Source: Welwitschia mirabilis
Taxonomy: Eukaryota > Gnetophyta > Gnetopsida > Welwitschiales
Reading direction: 5' to 3'
Length of the DNA: 30,741 nucleotides
NCBI GenBank assembly: GCA_051453625.1
Contig: JBOZIK010000001.1
Coordinates: 251,799,060-251,829,800, forward strand
This document shows positions 18,729 through 30,059 of this stretch, in pieces; position 1 is the stretch's first letter; each line of letters starts with the position of its first letter. The position numbers and the translations under genes were made by a program. Below the pieces are notes generated by a model, which was not told the origin of the DNA, did no database searches, and was given only the letters and a program-made list of their open reading frames with translations.

Positions 18729-20051
18729 TGAAGATTAATTTAAACTTAGAGAAGAAGAGTAAATGAGTTTTACCAAATAAAATTTAAACCAAACAACAAA
18801 ATAAAAATGAATAATAAAAAACCTTATTGAGATAATGTGGTTTTCTAACCTATGTATGTCTACACACATAGGGTATCTTATACTCATAACTTTGAATATT
18901 CTTGACTTACAAGAAATAGTATTTTTTTTGGCACATCATTAACCTTACAATAAGTGAGAGTCTCCTTGCAAGATAGCACTCTCTCCACCTTAAGGAAATA
19001 GTGGTTTTCATTGGCTTATCATGCCCTCAAGGGAATAATGATTTTTTGGCTAACCAATAATCTTACATTTAATAATTGACTAAATGCACAATAACTAATG
19101 CACATTCCTATCAGGTTGGCCATACAAAGTATTTCATATTTTAAGAAATGGAGTTAAAATAGTATTAAATAATAAGATAGTCCATAATGAAATAACCAAA
19201 ATTGCAGTACAATAATAAGCCTGAATATGCTTTGATGAAGACTTAAAATCCTTAAAGTTATTGTATCCGTTATGAGTTATGAATGAGAAAGATTATAGCA
19301 AAAAAGATCTATGTCTAAGAGATAAAACAATATTAGCTCCTTACCAATGAATCCTTTGATTTCTTTATGAGATGTTTCATTTACTTGTGCTTACTAATAT
19401 CTATAAATCCTTTGATTCAATGAAGTATCAAATGTTAGTCTTTGATTTTTGATGTCAATTCTTTATAACAATGAAAAAGATCTAGTTGTTTAAGCTTGGA
19501 AGGTAGCCATTTAATCCTATAACTACCATGTAATGGATAGCTAACATCTATTCTTTGGACACATTAACCTTGATTTTAATCAATGTGAACTACAAGTCAA
19601 GATGTATTAAATTTGTAGATGCCTACTTTCTAAACATTTACAATAGATGTTTATTTTCTACATGTCTCTACTTTTATAGATGTCTTGAGTCAACTTGCCT
19701 AGATTCTAATGAATTCTTCATTATAGTATTCTTGGAAAACTATGACCATGAATCCACTGTGTATAAGTTAATTGCTTATTTAAAACATAAGATATTAGTT
19801 AAAAATGAATTAACTTTATTACCTATTTCATGTTAGTACATTTTGTATCTCATTACCTTTTCAAATGTCTTTACTTAAGATGTCTTTAATTTCTCAGATG
19901 TCTTTAAACACTTGATTTTGTACTTTAGCATCTGATCCTTTTCATGAGATATTACCTTTGCCTTTCAAGGTCTGATGTACCTGTAACAATTATCTACACA
20001 AAGGCATAAAATGTCTGATAAGTAAAATGATCAAAACTAGATTTTCCAATA
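18729..20051 (-). repeat. 5' LTR of the minus-strand copia element
   Basis: 1323 bp, direct repeat of 12827-14178. On the minus strand it begins TATTGGAAAATC at 20051 (TG decayed to TA) and ends ...AATCTTCA at 18729. The palindrome present in the other LTR is degraded here (about 19616-19640). The 93-codon antisense frame at 19555-19836 is LTR sequence shared with 13730-13942. Confidence 0.85.
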
Positions 20052-23000
20052 AGCATGGTATGAACTAAGTATCCTTACACATCTTAAAAACATAAAAGTT
20101 ATGGTAAAGTAAATCCACTCATTTATCATTCTTGGTTCTAGGTAAGAGTGCATTTACTTGTTTAAATGTCATTTATTTCAAAATGCATAAAATCTATTAA
20201 TCACATAACACAAGGAAGAAATTTTTTTTTTCATAATAGAACACATGTATCACATTTACCAAGAATTTAAATAAGTAAATAATATGCAAAATTTACTAGT
20301 ATGTACTCTTGAAAGTTTTAATTTATTATATTTATCATGTGATTCTAATTACTCACATAATGGAATTATCTAATTTTAATCTTTAAATAGATCTTCTCAT
20401 AAAAACCTTTCAACATAATTTTTATCATTTTCATGATAAATATAAAGATTACAAACTAATGTTAATTTAAAATGACATTTTATTTTGATAACGAATTTAC
20501 ATAAGGATAATTAATCATTTAACTAAGAGCTTAATATACTTAATATTCAAGTAAATAAGGTTTTCAAAATATAAGATATGATAGAATCATCGAATGTGAA
20601 GTTTCTTAGAGACATGTACATAGTAAAGAGCAAACTAAATGTTAATGAAAATTACTTTCTAGTCTAACAATGGATTACCATAGTAAAAAAAAATAAACTC
20701 TTACCAAAATTTAAAGATTTTAATTCTTCAATGATTTCATGTATCATAAGTAATAAGAAAATAGATAAATCCTTTTTTAACTTAGGATATAGTATGAATT
20801 TAATTCCCTATTCATTATGTAAGACACTTAGATTGAAATAACTATAAAACATCAAGAGAACTTTACAACTTATGGACTTCTTAATTAAAACTCCAAAGGG
20901 GATAGTAGATGATATTTTGGTATAAGTAGAGAAATTGTTCTAATTAGTGAACTTTATTATCTCATATATGGAAGATAACTTGAGATGATTTCCTCTTATT
21001 TTAGGTACACCATCTTTGGTTAATGATAACATATTAATTAAATATGGTAATGGAGTAGTAAAAATGTTCTTTATTAATATGAATATTAAATTATAAGTTT
21101 TTAAACTATGGGAAATGAAAAAAAGAAAAGCTTAACTTTTAAAATAAGGAGATCACACTTTGAAATTTGACATGAAATAAATGTGTACTTAACATGGTAA
21201 TCCAACTTATAGGGAAAAAGATTCAAGTATAAAAAATTGAGATTAAAGTATAAAGACATTTCCTAAGTTAAATTGAATATATAGTGAAAGCACACAAGCA
21301 TCAAATTAACAAAACACTTTACATGAATTTATATGAAAATATTAATATTATCTTATCAAACTATCACTTTACATCATAAAAGAACTATTTTTTAATGTAC
21401 ACACATGTAATTATAGCACATAACTTATGATTATCATAAGGATTACATGTGTAGAAATGTAATATCATAATATGTAAAAAAGGAAATACAATACAATAAA
21501 AAGAAATAATCCTTTATAAACATTTAATAAGATTATGAATATCAATTATAACTCACACAAATGAAAAAGAAAAATTAAACAATCACAGCTATCAAATGTA
21601 TTTTTATATAAAAATAGTTTTCCTTGAAAAGTTCACTTCTTGATCCCTTTACCAGGGATATAATTAAGTAATTTAGATATTAAATTTCATTCTACATAAA
21701 ATGTACAATATTATAGAATCAAAATATAATACTTAAAAAGATAGATTCCTCAAATCGACATAGCAAATCATTTAATTTATCAAGATTTTCACTAAATTTT
21801 AATACAAATAGCTTGAAAGATAATTCTATACTTGTTATGAAATGAGTTATGAAAGAATTAAAACATATAAATTAAGTTTCAAATCAATAATCACTTGATA
21901 AAAACTAGCATATAAATGCTTATTAAATCAAAGTGACACTTAGCAATTTCGAGTTATTTTAACTAATAGAAAGAGAAAAAGGAAGAAGAGAGATAAAAGG
22001 AAGATAGAAAATTTAAAAAAAGAACATAGAAATTCTTAAGACTTTTAAAATAATTAAAATATACTCTAAAGTAAGTTTCTAGTACTAAATATTCAACATT
22101 AAGTAGAATCGATTGAAACCAATAGAAATAGTTCATCTAGAAAAAAGCATAAAAATTATAGTCAACCTTGCTTTGACTAAGAATATTAAGCACACTAAAA
22201 AACTTGAGAAAAATTAGATTATGTATTTTGAAATTAATCAAAAAAATTCCAATACAAGATATTAAATTTTTGGAAATATATTAATAATCATAAATAAATT
22301 TAATATGCAAAATTAGAAAAATTAAGATTTAATAGATCTAACATTTTTCCAAGTTAAATTGCAACTTTAACTATGAATGGCTGACAAATGGGTTTTAGAG
22401 GCCAAATTTGGGTTTTAAATAATTGAAGATGAAATTTTTTAAATTATGCAACTAAGTGAATGATAAAATTTCAGAACCATTGGAATTTCTAATAAAGATT
22501 TATGGTTAAAATAATCATTGAATTCACTATTTTACTTTGATTTTGGGAGGAGAAGAATGAAGAGAGAATAATTCATGTAAAGAAAAATAATTTTGATCTT
22601 ATAAAAATATAAATAACATATTTAAACACCAATCTACTACTATCAAAAAGAAGGAAATAGAAGCTCATCATTATTTATTTTAGAACAAAGGTGTGATTGT
22701 GAGAAAATGTGCTAGAAAAATGAGAATAATGGAGGAAAGAAGGAAGAAAAGGAATAAAACTCCTAACTAATTTCATATAACATAACAAACCATGCAAAAT
22801 AAGAGTAGGCTATTATGGGTACTAAATGTATAACAATCTAATTAGCACTAATTATGCAACATTCTATAAGAAGTCTAAACTAAATTGAAAGAAAAGCATG
22901 ATAAAAATACATAAATTAAGTAATCAAAAACATAAAAATATAAGGAAAAGAATATTTATTGGTTTCTGATGAATTTACAGCCCCATTTTTTCATACTTCA

Positions 23001-24059
23001 ATCTAATTTCTTATAAGATTTAATGGATTATCTTCCTCTTGCATCACATGATTACATACACATCATCACCCCTATAATGTCTACCAGATGGATGGAAATG
23101 AAAGAGAGAATGATGAAAAATGGGATGTGAAATGGTTTAAGATGCTAAAAATGGACTTATTAAATAGAAAACAAATGTGAATGAAAAATATAAAAGGCTT
23201 TAAAACTTAATATAGAAATAATATCAACTTGAAAGTGAAGAAATATGAGAGAAATGTCTTATAAAATTTTATTCCAGTGCTTGAAAATGGCTTGAATCAC
23301 ATTAAAATGGTATAAAAAAGGTTTATTAACATTATTGGTTTTGTTTGAACATTAAGGAGGGTCTTTATAGATGCACTTAAATTAGTTTTAGGCTAAGGAA
23401 TTGTCAAAACCATTACTTTTTTTTCCATGAAGTTCATGTTTGAGTAGGAAAAACTATCATATGCTATTGTAACATCATTTTAATCATGTAAATGATTCTA
23501 TAGTGCTATAGGTAGTTTGAGAAAGAACTATCTAAACTTTCAAAAAATAAATTGATTTAATTTCATCTCTTATGATTTATATCATATGAAAACATCAAAT
23601 TTGAATAAAAAAATAACTAGAAATGTACAAATTATAGTTCCATAATGTAAATTTCTAGGTACTAATGTTCTAAAAGTCTCTGATATCATCTAATGTCATG
23701 CATCCCATGTTAAAATGAGTTAAAATCATAGCATTAGCAAGTGTATCAGATATTATAATAGAAAAGAACCTATTGATAGTTTATAGAGATAATAAGTTGA
23801 AGTGGTCCTTCATGATCCACAATTTTAGCCTCAATCTTGACCTCCTAATCTCAATTATAATGAATAAAATAAAACTAGTTCATAATGCATTATTTTAAGA
23901 TTATTAAATGTTTAAGATTCATATCACTTAGAAAGTACAAAAATACCTGTAAGTGTAGTATTATAGTTTAAAATGTAATAGAAAATTATAACTTCTTATA
24001 TCTTGTTTCATCAAAAATTTAGATTATAGCCTTAGAATATCCTAGTTCTAATGACATAT
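20052..24059. other. 4 kb of AT-rich sequence, nothing clearly recognised
   Basis: No coding relic, RNA gene or clear tandem array was found on either strand. Around 22160 the string GTCAACCTTGCTTTGACT and nearby GGGTTTTAGAGGCCAAA resemble non-coding parts of plant LTRs read in antisense, too weakly for a call. A weak minus-strand PBS-like string at about 23677-23690 lacks supporting structure. Confidence 0.4.
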
Positions 24060-26052
24060 AGGAAAATCCAAAGAAAAAGATATCTTTCTTCATAGGATGG
24101 GAGGATGATGATGATGCAATGAAAGTAAAAACATCTAATGATAAGAAATCCTATCCTTCTTACAAGGCCATTGTACATATCCAAGAGGAAAATGATGAGA
24201 GAAAGAAGATTGTAAATTAGAATAAAAAGTTAATATAGGTATAGATCTACAAGAAAGGTATGATTTAATCTTTGAATAATTTGTTAAATTACAAAAGGTA
24301 TGTGCTAAGATGAAAAAATTACTTCATACCCATTAATTAGATTATAAATAAGAAAAGAATTTTTGTAATAAATTATGTCCTAAAAATTTATCTCTTAAAG
24401 CTAAGATTAGTAGATTAACATGTAATTTGAGCAATGTAAGAAAAGAACTCCTAGAATTAAAGAAAATTAATAAGAAATTTATCTAAGAAAATATACTATA
24501 AATATCATGCTTTAGTAATGTAGAAGCTTAAATAACAAAAGTGGATTTGATCACAATGAAGCCTCTGCTATTACTTTAGGCTCTTTATTTGATAAATGGA
24601 ATTACAAATCAAGCTATGAACATTTATTGTTTACAACTATTATTACCATAATGAGGTCATTATCAATATAAGTTCCTAATAAAATTCAAAGATAGATATT
24701 ATACTAATAAGGCTAAGAGGGCTATAGGCATGGTACAACATTTTGTATAAGTCAAATCAAGAAAAGTAGTTATTTCAAAATCACCTAGTACCTTTAGCAT
24801 AAATTAAACTAAGAATAGTGAAGAAGCATGCTTGATATGTTGATAACGGATCCTCAAAACATATTATTAGAGACAAATCCAACTTCACCATCTTGATGAA
24901 ATAAGGCAATGAATTGGTAACCTTTAAAGATAGCATAAAAGCACCTATGAAAGGTATTAAAACCATTGGAGAAGTTAACCTACTAGAGGAAAATGATGTA
25001 TTTTTTTTATAAAAGTTTTACAACATAGTATTTTGAGTGTAACTCAATTATGTAATGAAAATTTTGCTATTTCCTTTATAAAAGATGATTGTATCATTAG
25101 AAAATAAAAATAAATAAAAGTGTTATTTGATAGCATAAGAAAGTCAAATGTTTATATTACTATCTTATAAGATATTTAAAATAAGAAAGTCAAGTGTCTA
25201 TTAAGAATAATAGGTAAAATAGAACTATGACATAAAAGGCTTAGACATGAAAACAAAGGCTTGCTTAAGATCTTATTTATAAAAGAAATGTTAAGAGAAC
25301 TTTTCAAGTTAAAAATCTTTAATAATCAAGATTGTGAAGAATACCAAAAAGAAAAGCAAAAAAGGGTAATATTTTGTAAGAAAAATACTATCTTAACCAA
25401 GTGTCAATTAGATCTTTTATCTCTTGACATTATTGATCCTTCATCTATGGAACATCTATGTAAGAAAATGTATTATCTAACTATTATATATGATTTCTCT
25501 CATTTTGCATAGGTAGCCTTTATTACACATAAGGATGAGGCATTTAATGCTTTCTATAAGTTGTGTATCCAATTGAAAAATCAAAAATATTAGAAGATAA
25601 AGATTACAATAAGAAACAATGGTACAAAATTAAAAAAATGCAAGGTTTAGGGATGTTTGAAAACAATTTAATATTTAACACCAATTCTCTACCTTAAGAA
25701 TTCCTCAACAAAATGGAGTGAATAAAAGAAATAATGGAGTACTCAATAAAATGGTTAAAACTATAATTCATGATAAATAGATATCTTATCACTTTTGGGT
25801 AAAAGTAATCAACAAAGCTTGCTACATTTAAAATAGAGTTCTAGTAAGATGATTTACTTCTAAGACTTCATATGAGCTATGTTCTAATAAGAAACCTTCC
25901 ATAAGTTATTTTTACATCTTTGGGTTAAGGTGTTTTATTTCTAATGAAAAGAATAAGTTGAAAAGGTTTAGTTTAAAAGTTGATGATGGAGTTTTTCTAG
26001 GATATTCTATGATCAGTAAAGCATATAGGATGTATGACAAAAGAATCCATGT
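24060..26052 (+). pseudogene. pol: Ty1-copia gag-pol relic: gag tail, protease, integrase
   Basis: Same family as the minus-strand element. Gag tail: acidic WEDDDDAM region (about 24095), LSLKAKISRLTCNLSNVRKE (about 24388), WNYKSSYEH, and a knuckle-like GHYQYK (24655-24672). Protease: YVDNGSSKHIIRDKSNF (about 24839), with the catalytic Asp kept but the DSG motif read as DNG. Integrase zinc region from 25228: HKRLRHENKGLL, then CEEYQKEKQ, where the second Cys is Tyr. Core: LDLLSLDIIDP with the first catalytic Asp at 25426-25428; the second Asp is Asn (RNNGT, about 25612); the Glu after PQQNGV is Lys (25724-25726). The C-terminus has FGLRCF and VFLGYS-SKAYRMYDKR. At least two stops replace conserved Trp (25228 and 25513). 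The gag N-terminus and both LTRs are missing, and reverse transcriptase is absent after the gap. Confidence 0.9.
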
Positions 26053-26106
26053 NNNNNNNNNNNNNNNNNNNNNNNNNNNNNNNNNNNNNNNNNNNNNNNN
26101 NNNNNN
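26053..26106. other. Assembly gap (54 N)
   Basis: Interrupts the relic just after the integrase C-terminal VFLGYS region. An adjacent TA array may explain the assembly failure. Confidence 0.95.
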
Positions 26107-26122
26107 GATATTATCTCAACTG

Positions 26123-26165
<43 letters not shown>
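26123..26165. repeat. (TA)n microsatellite
   Basis: About 43 bp of uninterrupted TA next to a gap; the Tyr/Ile frame over it is the repeat translated. Confidence 0.98.
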
Positions 26166-26167
<2 letters not shown>

Positions 26168-26740
26168 ATGATTATATTCCTATGTAGATAAACCATCTAG
26201 CCATCCTTAAATTCACCCATACAGTGAAGAGGCAAGAGAATAGGATATAAAAAAAGAAAATCCTTTAAACATGATCAGATTGAAGAAGAGTCACTTATTA
26301 GCAATATAGTAGATAGTCTGCTTTATGCCATTTAAACTTGAAGTTCTAATTTTGTTGACTCATCATCAAGATATCAAAGAATCTAATATGTCACTCAAGA
26401 ACTAAGCACATTAAGATCCAACATCACTTTCTTAGAGAACATGTTCATAATAAGAACATCATAATGCAATATATCAGTACCTAAAATTAACTTTCCAATA
26501 TATTCACAAACTTTCTAAGTATTAAAAGGTTTTTAAACTTATTCAAGAACTTGGAAATTGATCCTTATTTAATCAAGAAAGTTATTAGGTAATATCATTT
26601 AAATCTCAACTTTACTTTATATTATTTTAAAATTGAGACTATATTTAGATACTATGAAAGTCAAATTTTGTACATGACACTCTACTTATTGAACATAATA
26701 TTTTCATCTTGATATTATTCATAGAATATTTTGGAGTTTT
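26166..26740 (+). other. Unassigned region after integrase
   Basis: Reverse transcriptase would be expected here but no RT motif (such as YVDD or the QMDVK-type block) is visible. One plus frame from about 26269 reads KHDQIEEESLISNIVDSLL and later TQELSTLRSNITFLEN, which is protein-like and coiled-coil-like. It could be a further element fragment or the integrase-RT linker. Stops are frequent. Confidence 0.35.
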
Positions 26741-26905
26741 TGAAATTTTTAAGATGAACATCTTTACTTCTTAGACATCTATTATAGAAACATATTTAAC
26801 TTCTAGATATCTTTAAAATCAGACATATTTGATTTTCTAGACACCTTGAAAAGTTACATATAGTTTTTAAAATTTTTGAAATAGATGTCTTTAATTAGGT
26901 AGACA
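26741..26905. repeat. Second AGATGTCT/AGACATCT palindrome cluster
   Basis: Words such as AACATCTTTACTTCTTAGACATCT and AGATGTCTTTAATTAGG recur. It lies at the same distance upstream of an ORF2 start as the 16320-16560 cluster, allowing for the 63-N gap. Confidence 0.6.
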
Positions 26906-26948
26906 TATTTATAGTATGAAAAATATATTAAAAAAATTTTAACAACAT

Positions 26949-27011
26949 NNNNNNNNNNNNNNNNNNNNNNNNNNNNNNNNNNNNNNNNNNNNNNNNNNNN
27001 NNNNNNNNNNN
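26949..27011. other. Assembly gap (63 N)
   Basis: Run of N between the palindrome cluster and the ORF2 leader. Confidence 0.95.
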
Positions 27012-27300
27012 TTTCTTATACTATTATGGAAAAAACACATTAAAAACCTAGGGTTTGACCCTTTTTATTTGAAAAATGGGCTACCAAATCTCATTTTCAA
27101 GTCTCCACTTGATAGGTATCTCTTTCATAGCACTTATTAGGATTGAGTTTTATAGATTTCATTGCTAACAAGTCTTCATTTTAGTAGGAATCTTTATAGC
27201 AAGGAAGAGCATGTGCTATTTTCCTCCTAGGTATTTATTTTTAATTATTTCTTTGTGTTTTAATAATTTTTTATTTATATTTTCATATATCTATCTCAAA
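27012..27300 (+). other. Leader upstream of plus-strand ORF2
   Basis: Contains ATACTATTATGG, CCTAGGGTTTGACCC and CTCATTTTCAAGTCTCC in the same order as the minus-strand leader at 16320-16022. No open frame of note. Likely an untranslated or promoter region. Confidence 0.6.
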
Positions 27301-27990
27301 ATGATTAGAAGAAATTTTACTAGTACCTCAAAAGGTAAGGAACTAGCATTATAAACTCAAAGACCTTAATATTAGCCTCAGTTTTATCATGAGATAGCTG
27401 CAAAAGATATAGGAATTAGACAAGAAACTCTATAATTGTAGAAAGAACACTTAAATTTAAGAAACAAAGGAAGATCAACTTGTGGCTTATGTTTCATAGA
27501 TTAGTTAGGATATGATCGTTTAGTTACATTAGAGCATACTAGAACTAGTGATGAGGTAATTCTATGTCAACATCTATGAGATCTCGGGCATTTTAGCCAT
27601 AGGTTATAGGTACACCATTATTTCTTATTCCTAGCTTTATTAATTCAATACTTGGCATTGATGACTCTAAGATTTCTTAGTTGTATGTATATTTATTGAA
27701 AGACATTTTCACTTCATGAGTTATTAATGTATTATGAATAACTATGAGAAATATTTTTTTTGAACACTCTGGGATGAATTTTTATGAAGGCATAGAGTGC
27801 AAAGACATGATACTTGATGCTTTTACACTTAACTAAATTATGTTTTATAATATTTTAGTTAGGCTAATAGCTATAGTTACTCAGGCCAATACACATCATG
27901 GTCCCACACCTGGGGATATGTAAAACTCAAGTTCTCTCTTATTGTCTTGGTGTCCATCAAATCCACTACTGTCATGCCTATTGCTCCTTT
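27301..27990 (+). pseudogene. ORF2 paralogue, decayed
   Basis: Begins MIRRNFTSTSKGKE at 27301, matching MIRKKVARTSKDEE of the minus-strand ORF2. PQFYHEIAAKDIGI follows and matches PQFYHEAAERRLAAK. Then, with frame changes, come FYVNIYEISGILAI, LFLIPSFINSILGIDDSKIS and NFYEGIECKDM through FYNILVR (27777-27863). The last block is 29 codons without an indel relative to 15515-15429 and identical at 16 of 29 positions. Downstream, similarity fades; the 73-codon hydrophobic frame at 28019-28240 is not recognisably part of it. Likely product: the same plant-transposon-type protein of unknown role as the minus-strand copy. Several stops and at least two frameshifts make it non-functional. Confidence 0.6.
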
Positions 27991-28739
27991 TACCTACACT
28001 CTCTTGTAGATTTCTAATGTGCCTACTATCCATGCTGAACATTGTCTTGTGACAACCATAATCTGCATTTGTCAATGCATCGCTAATAGCTTTATTTTTT
28101 TAATTTTCTCTCTTTTATTCACCATGTTATTTTGTGTTAACAATGTCTTCTTCTTTAACATTTCCTACTTTATTGTTTCTATGTCACCTCTATTGTTAAA
28201 TATGCTAAATCTTATGTTGTTTTTGTTACTTTTCCCATGATGTTTTCCTATCATTTACATATGGCTAAAACTTTATAGTAACCTACAATTAAAATTAGTT
28301 TTTCATTTTTTTAATGTACTTTATATTTACCAACAAACCATTAGTGTGATGATCAAAGCATTAGATTATTACAGCGGGGTTTAGTATTTAATTCCTAGTG
28401 GCTTACAAAACTATTTTCTTAAAAAAATTTTTGGTTGTTATTTGTAATTAGTGCACACATGTGAAATTTTATAATCATTGTCTCATTTTTGTACACATGC
28501 AATGTAACTAAGCTATTACTCAACCATTATTTGCTCTTGTGCTAGCTAGTTATTGCTTAGCCATTAGCCCTATTTTGTGCACATTGGTAGTTTTTATCCA
28601 TTTGATATTTTATTTTTGGAAAATTTTTCAAATTTGTAAGCCCCAAACTTAATTTTTTAAGCATTTTTTTTATGCATTTAAAGGTTTTTGGGAAAGTTTT
28701 ACTAATTTGAAGCCCTTAACCTTCATATTTTTTTGTTAA
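27991..28739. other. AT-rich sequence after ORF2, nothing recognised
   Basis: Includes a cysteine- and phenylalanine-rich open frame (28019-28240) with no motif, judged chance or frame-shifted ORF2 tail. GTGCACACATG and GTACACATG strings near 28450-28500 suggest local duplication but are short. Confidence 0.4.
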
Positions 28740-28776
28740 GTTAAGTTTAAGATGTGGAGAAAGATCCACCTAACTT
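28740..28776 (+). repeat. 37-bp direct repeat, copy 1
   Basis: GTTAAGTTTAAGATGTGGAG followed by AAAGATCCACCTAACTT. The second copy is 84 bp downstream at 28824-28860, about 30 of 37 bases identical. AAGTTTGGGATG-type strings of this kind are common in non-coding parts of plant LTR elements. Confidence 0.75.
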
Positions 28777-28823
28777 GATTTTCTCTCTTACTTAGACTAT
28801 TTTTTGTAACTTGGATAGATTGA

Positions 28824-28860
28824 GCTAAGTTTGGGATGTTGAACAAGATTCACTTAACTT
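28824..28860 (+). repeat. 37-bp direct repeat, copy 2
   Basis: GCTAAGTTTGGGATGTTGAA followed by CAAGATTCACTTAACTT, partner of 28740-28776. It ends in the same TTAACTT boundary without an indel. Confidence 0.75.
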
Positions 28861-30029
28861 AACTATACCACATTAGACCTTGTTCCTATATGTGTTATTT
28901 GGTGTTTTTTACTTTTTTTCCTTTTTCACACAAAAATTTTAATTTTTTTTGATTAATGTTATTAGGAAATTACTTTTACTCTTAAACAGATCATGTTTTA
29001 TAATTGTAATAAGTTTTGATTAGTAGCAAGCATGGGGAGCCTTTCATAGATAGAAATCTATGTTAGGCTACACTACCCTTTAAGCTTATTGTGTAGTGTT
29101 AACTACCTTATTTGTGAAGTTTGAATCATATAAAAAGCTATGTTTCTCTTAAGAAAAAATATTATATCTACCTTGAGGTCCATATTCCCATGTATGCATA
29201 AGTATTAGGTGAAGGCTAAAGGCACAATAACAAGGTTTACTTGGATTTCATGACCAAGTCAATGCAAAGTCATTAGTGTAATAAATCGTAAAATTTACTA
29301 AGTATAAGATATAAATAAATTACCAAAATTGTAGAAGACTCTCCCTTAAGGGGGGTATATACCTAAGATAATCAAACTTGGCTATTAACTTAGAAGCCAC
29401 ATCAAGATGATTCACATTTTTGTCCTTTTACTCTTTAAAGACATAAGGATACCATATTTAGAAAGAACATGAACACAAATTAGAGTTGGGAGCATATCTT
29501 AAAACTAATAAATTTACCTTGCTCACATTAATATCTCTTAAAGAAATTACCTTATTTGTTCTCATGTTTATGGGTTTTTTTTAACCTTTTTTCTCCTAAA
29601 GCTTACTTACATTAATTACTTTCTATTGTAATTATACCTTTCTATTGTGATTTTTTCCCTTTTATTTTAGTTACATTATAAATTGGATAGATCACTTCGA
29701 ACTTGCGGATGTGAGAACAATCCCTTTTTAAGTGACTATACCATTTTGGATTTTTTGATAAGTTTTATTTGTGTGCTAGATGGATCATCTTTTAATAGTT
29801 GATGTAAATAAGATCTCTCTAGAATTTAACTTTACCTTATAACTTGTTAACCCTTATCTCTCTTGTTTCCATTTTTATCATGGCTTTAACATTTAAAAGA
29901 TAGATTTTAGATCTTGTTAGAGGGATTCACACCACTTTTTACTATCAAAATAATACCCTACCTTAGGATAATCTTGCATGATGATTAGAGTTAGGAGGAT
30001 TGAAATAAGGATTTTATGTCAATAATGAA
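28861..30029. other. Leader-like non-coding sequence before a gag-like relic
   Basis: No coding relic until about 30060. The part at 29695-29770 (CGAACTTGCGGATGTGAGAA then CAATCCC and a TATACCA string) is unusually GC-containing for this window and resembles long 5' leaders of plant LTR elements as I remember them. That is a weak inference and I cannot place an LTR end or PBS. Confidence 0.35.
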
Positions 30030-30059
30030 TATATATGGTTTTGATATAGATTTTTTCAA

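Larger units (their letters stand above)
12827..20051 (-). mobile_element. Complete but dead Ty1-copia (Sirevirus-like) LTR retrotransposon
   Basis: Read on the minus strand: 5' LTR (20051-18729), 2-bp spacer, decayed iMet PBS (18726-18713), gag from an ATG at 18676, two zinc knuckles, pol lost after about 16818, a palindrome-rich spacer, ORF2 (16021-14914), one polypurine tract just after ORF2, another against the 3' LTR, then the 3' LTR (14178-12827). Total 7.2 kb. LTR edges were set where homology between the two copies stops, which coincides with TG/CA (or TA/TA) ends and with the PBS and PPT positions. Flanking 5-mers ACTAT and AGCAT match at only 3 of 5 positions, so a target duplication is not convincing. 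Gag and pol contain many stops and frameshifts. The family assignment rests on gag type, the ORF after pol, repeated PPTs and palindromic LTR motifs. Confidence 0.85.

Noticed and set aside
12822-20056. Target-site duplication for the copia element (ACTAT / AGCAT)
   Set aside because: Only three of five positions match, which is not distinguishable from chance in AT-rich DNA.
23677-23690. Minus-strand TGATATCAGAGAC, similar to the iMet PBS
   Set aside because: Two mismatches in twelve, no LTR end or repeated flank found to the right, and no gag to the left; a chance match is likely in 30 kb.
24781-24966. 61-codon minus-strand ORF
   Set aside because: Antisense to the copia protease region read on the plus strand.
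28019-28240. 73-codon Cys/Phe/Leu-rich plus-strand ORF downstream of ORF2
   Set aside because: No motif, no start context and no similarity to the tail of the other ORF2; composition is that of pyrimidine-rich non-coding DNA.
29695-29725. TTCGAACTTGCGG looked like a tRNA T-arm
   Set aside because: No acceptor stem, D-arm or anticodon arm can be folded around it.
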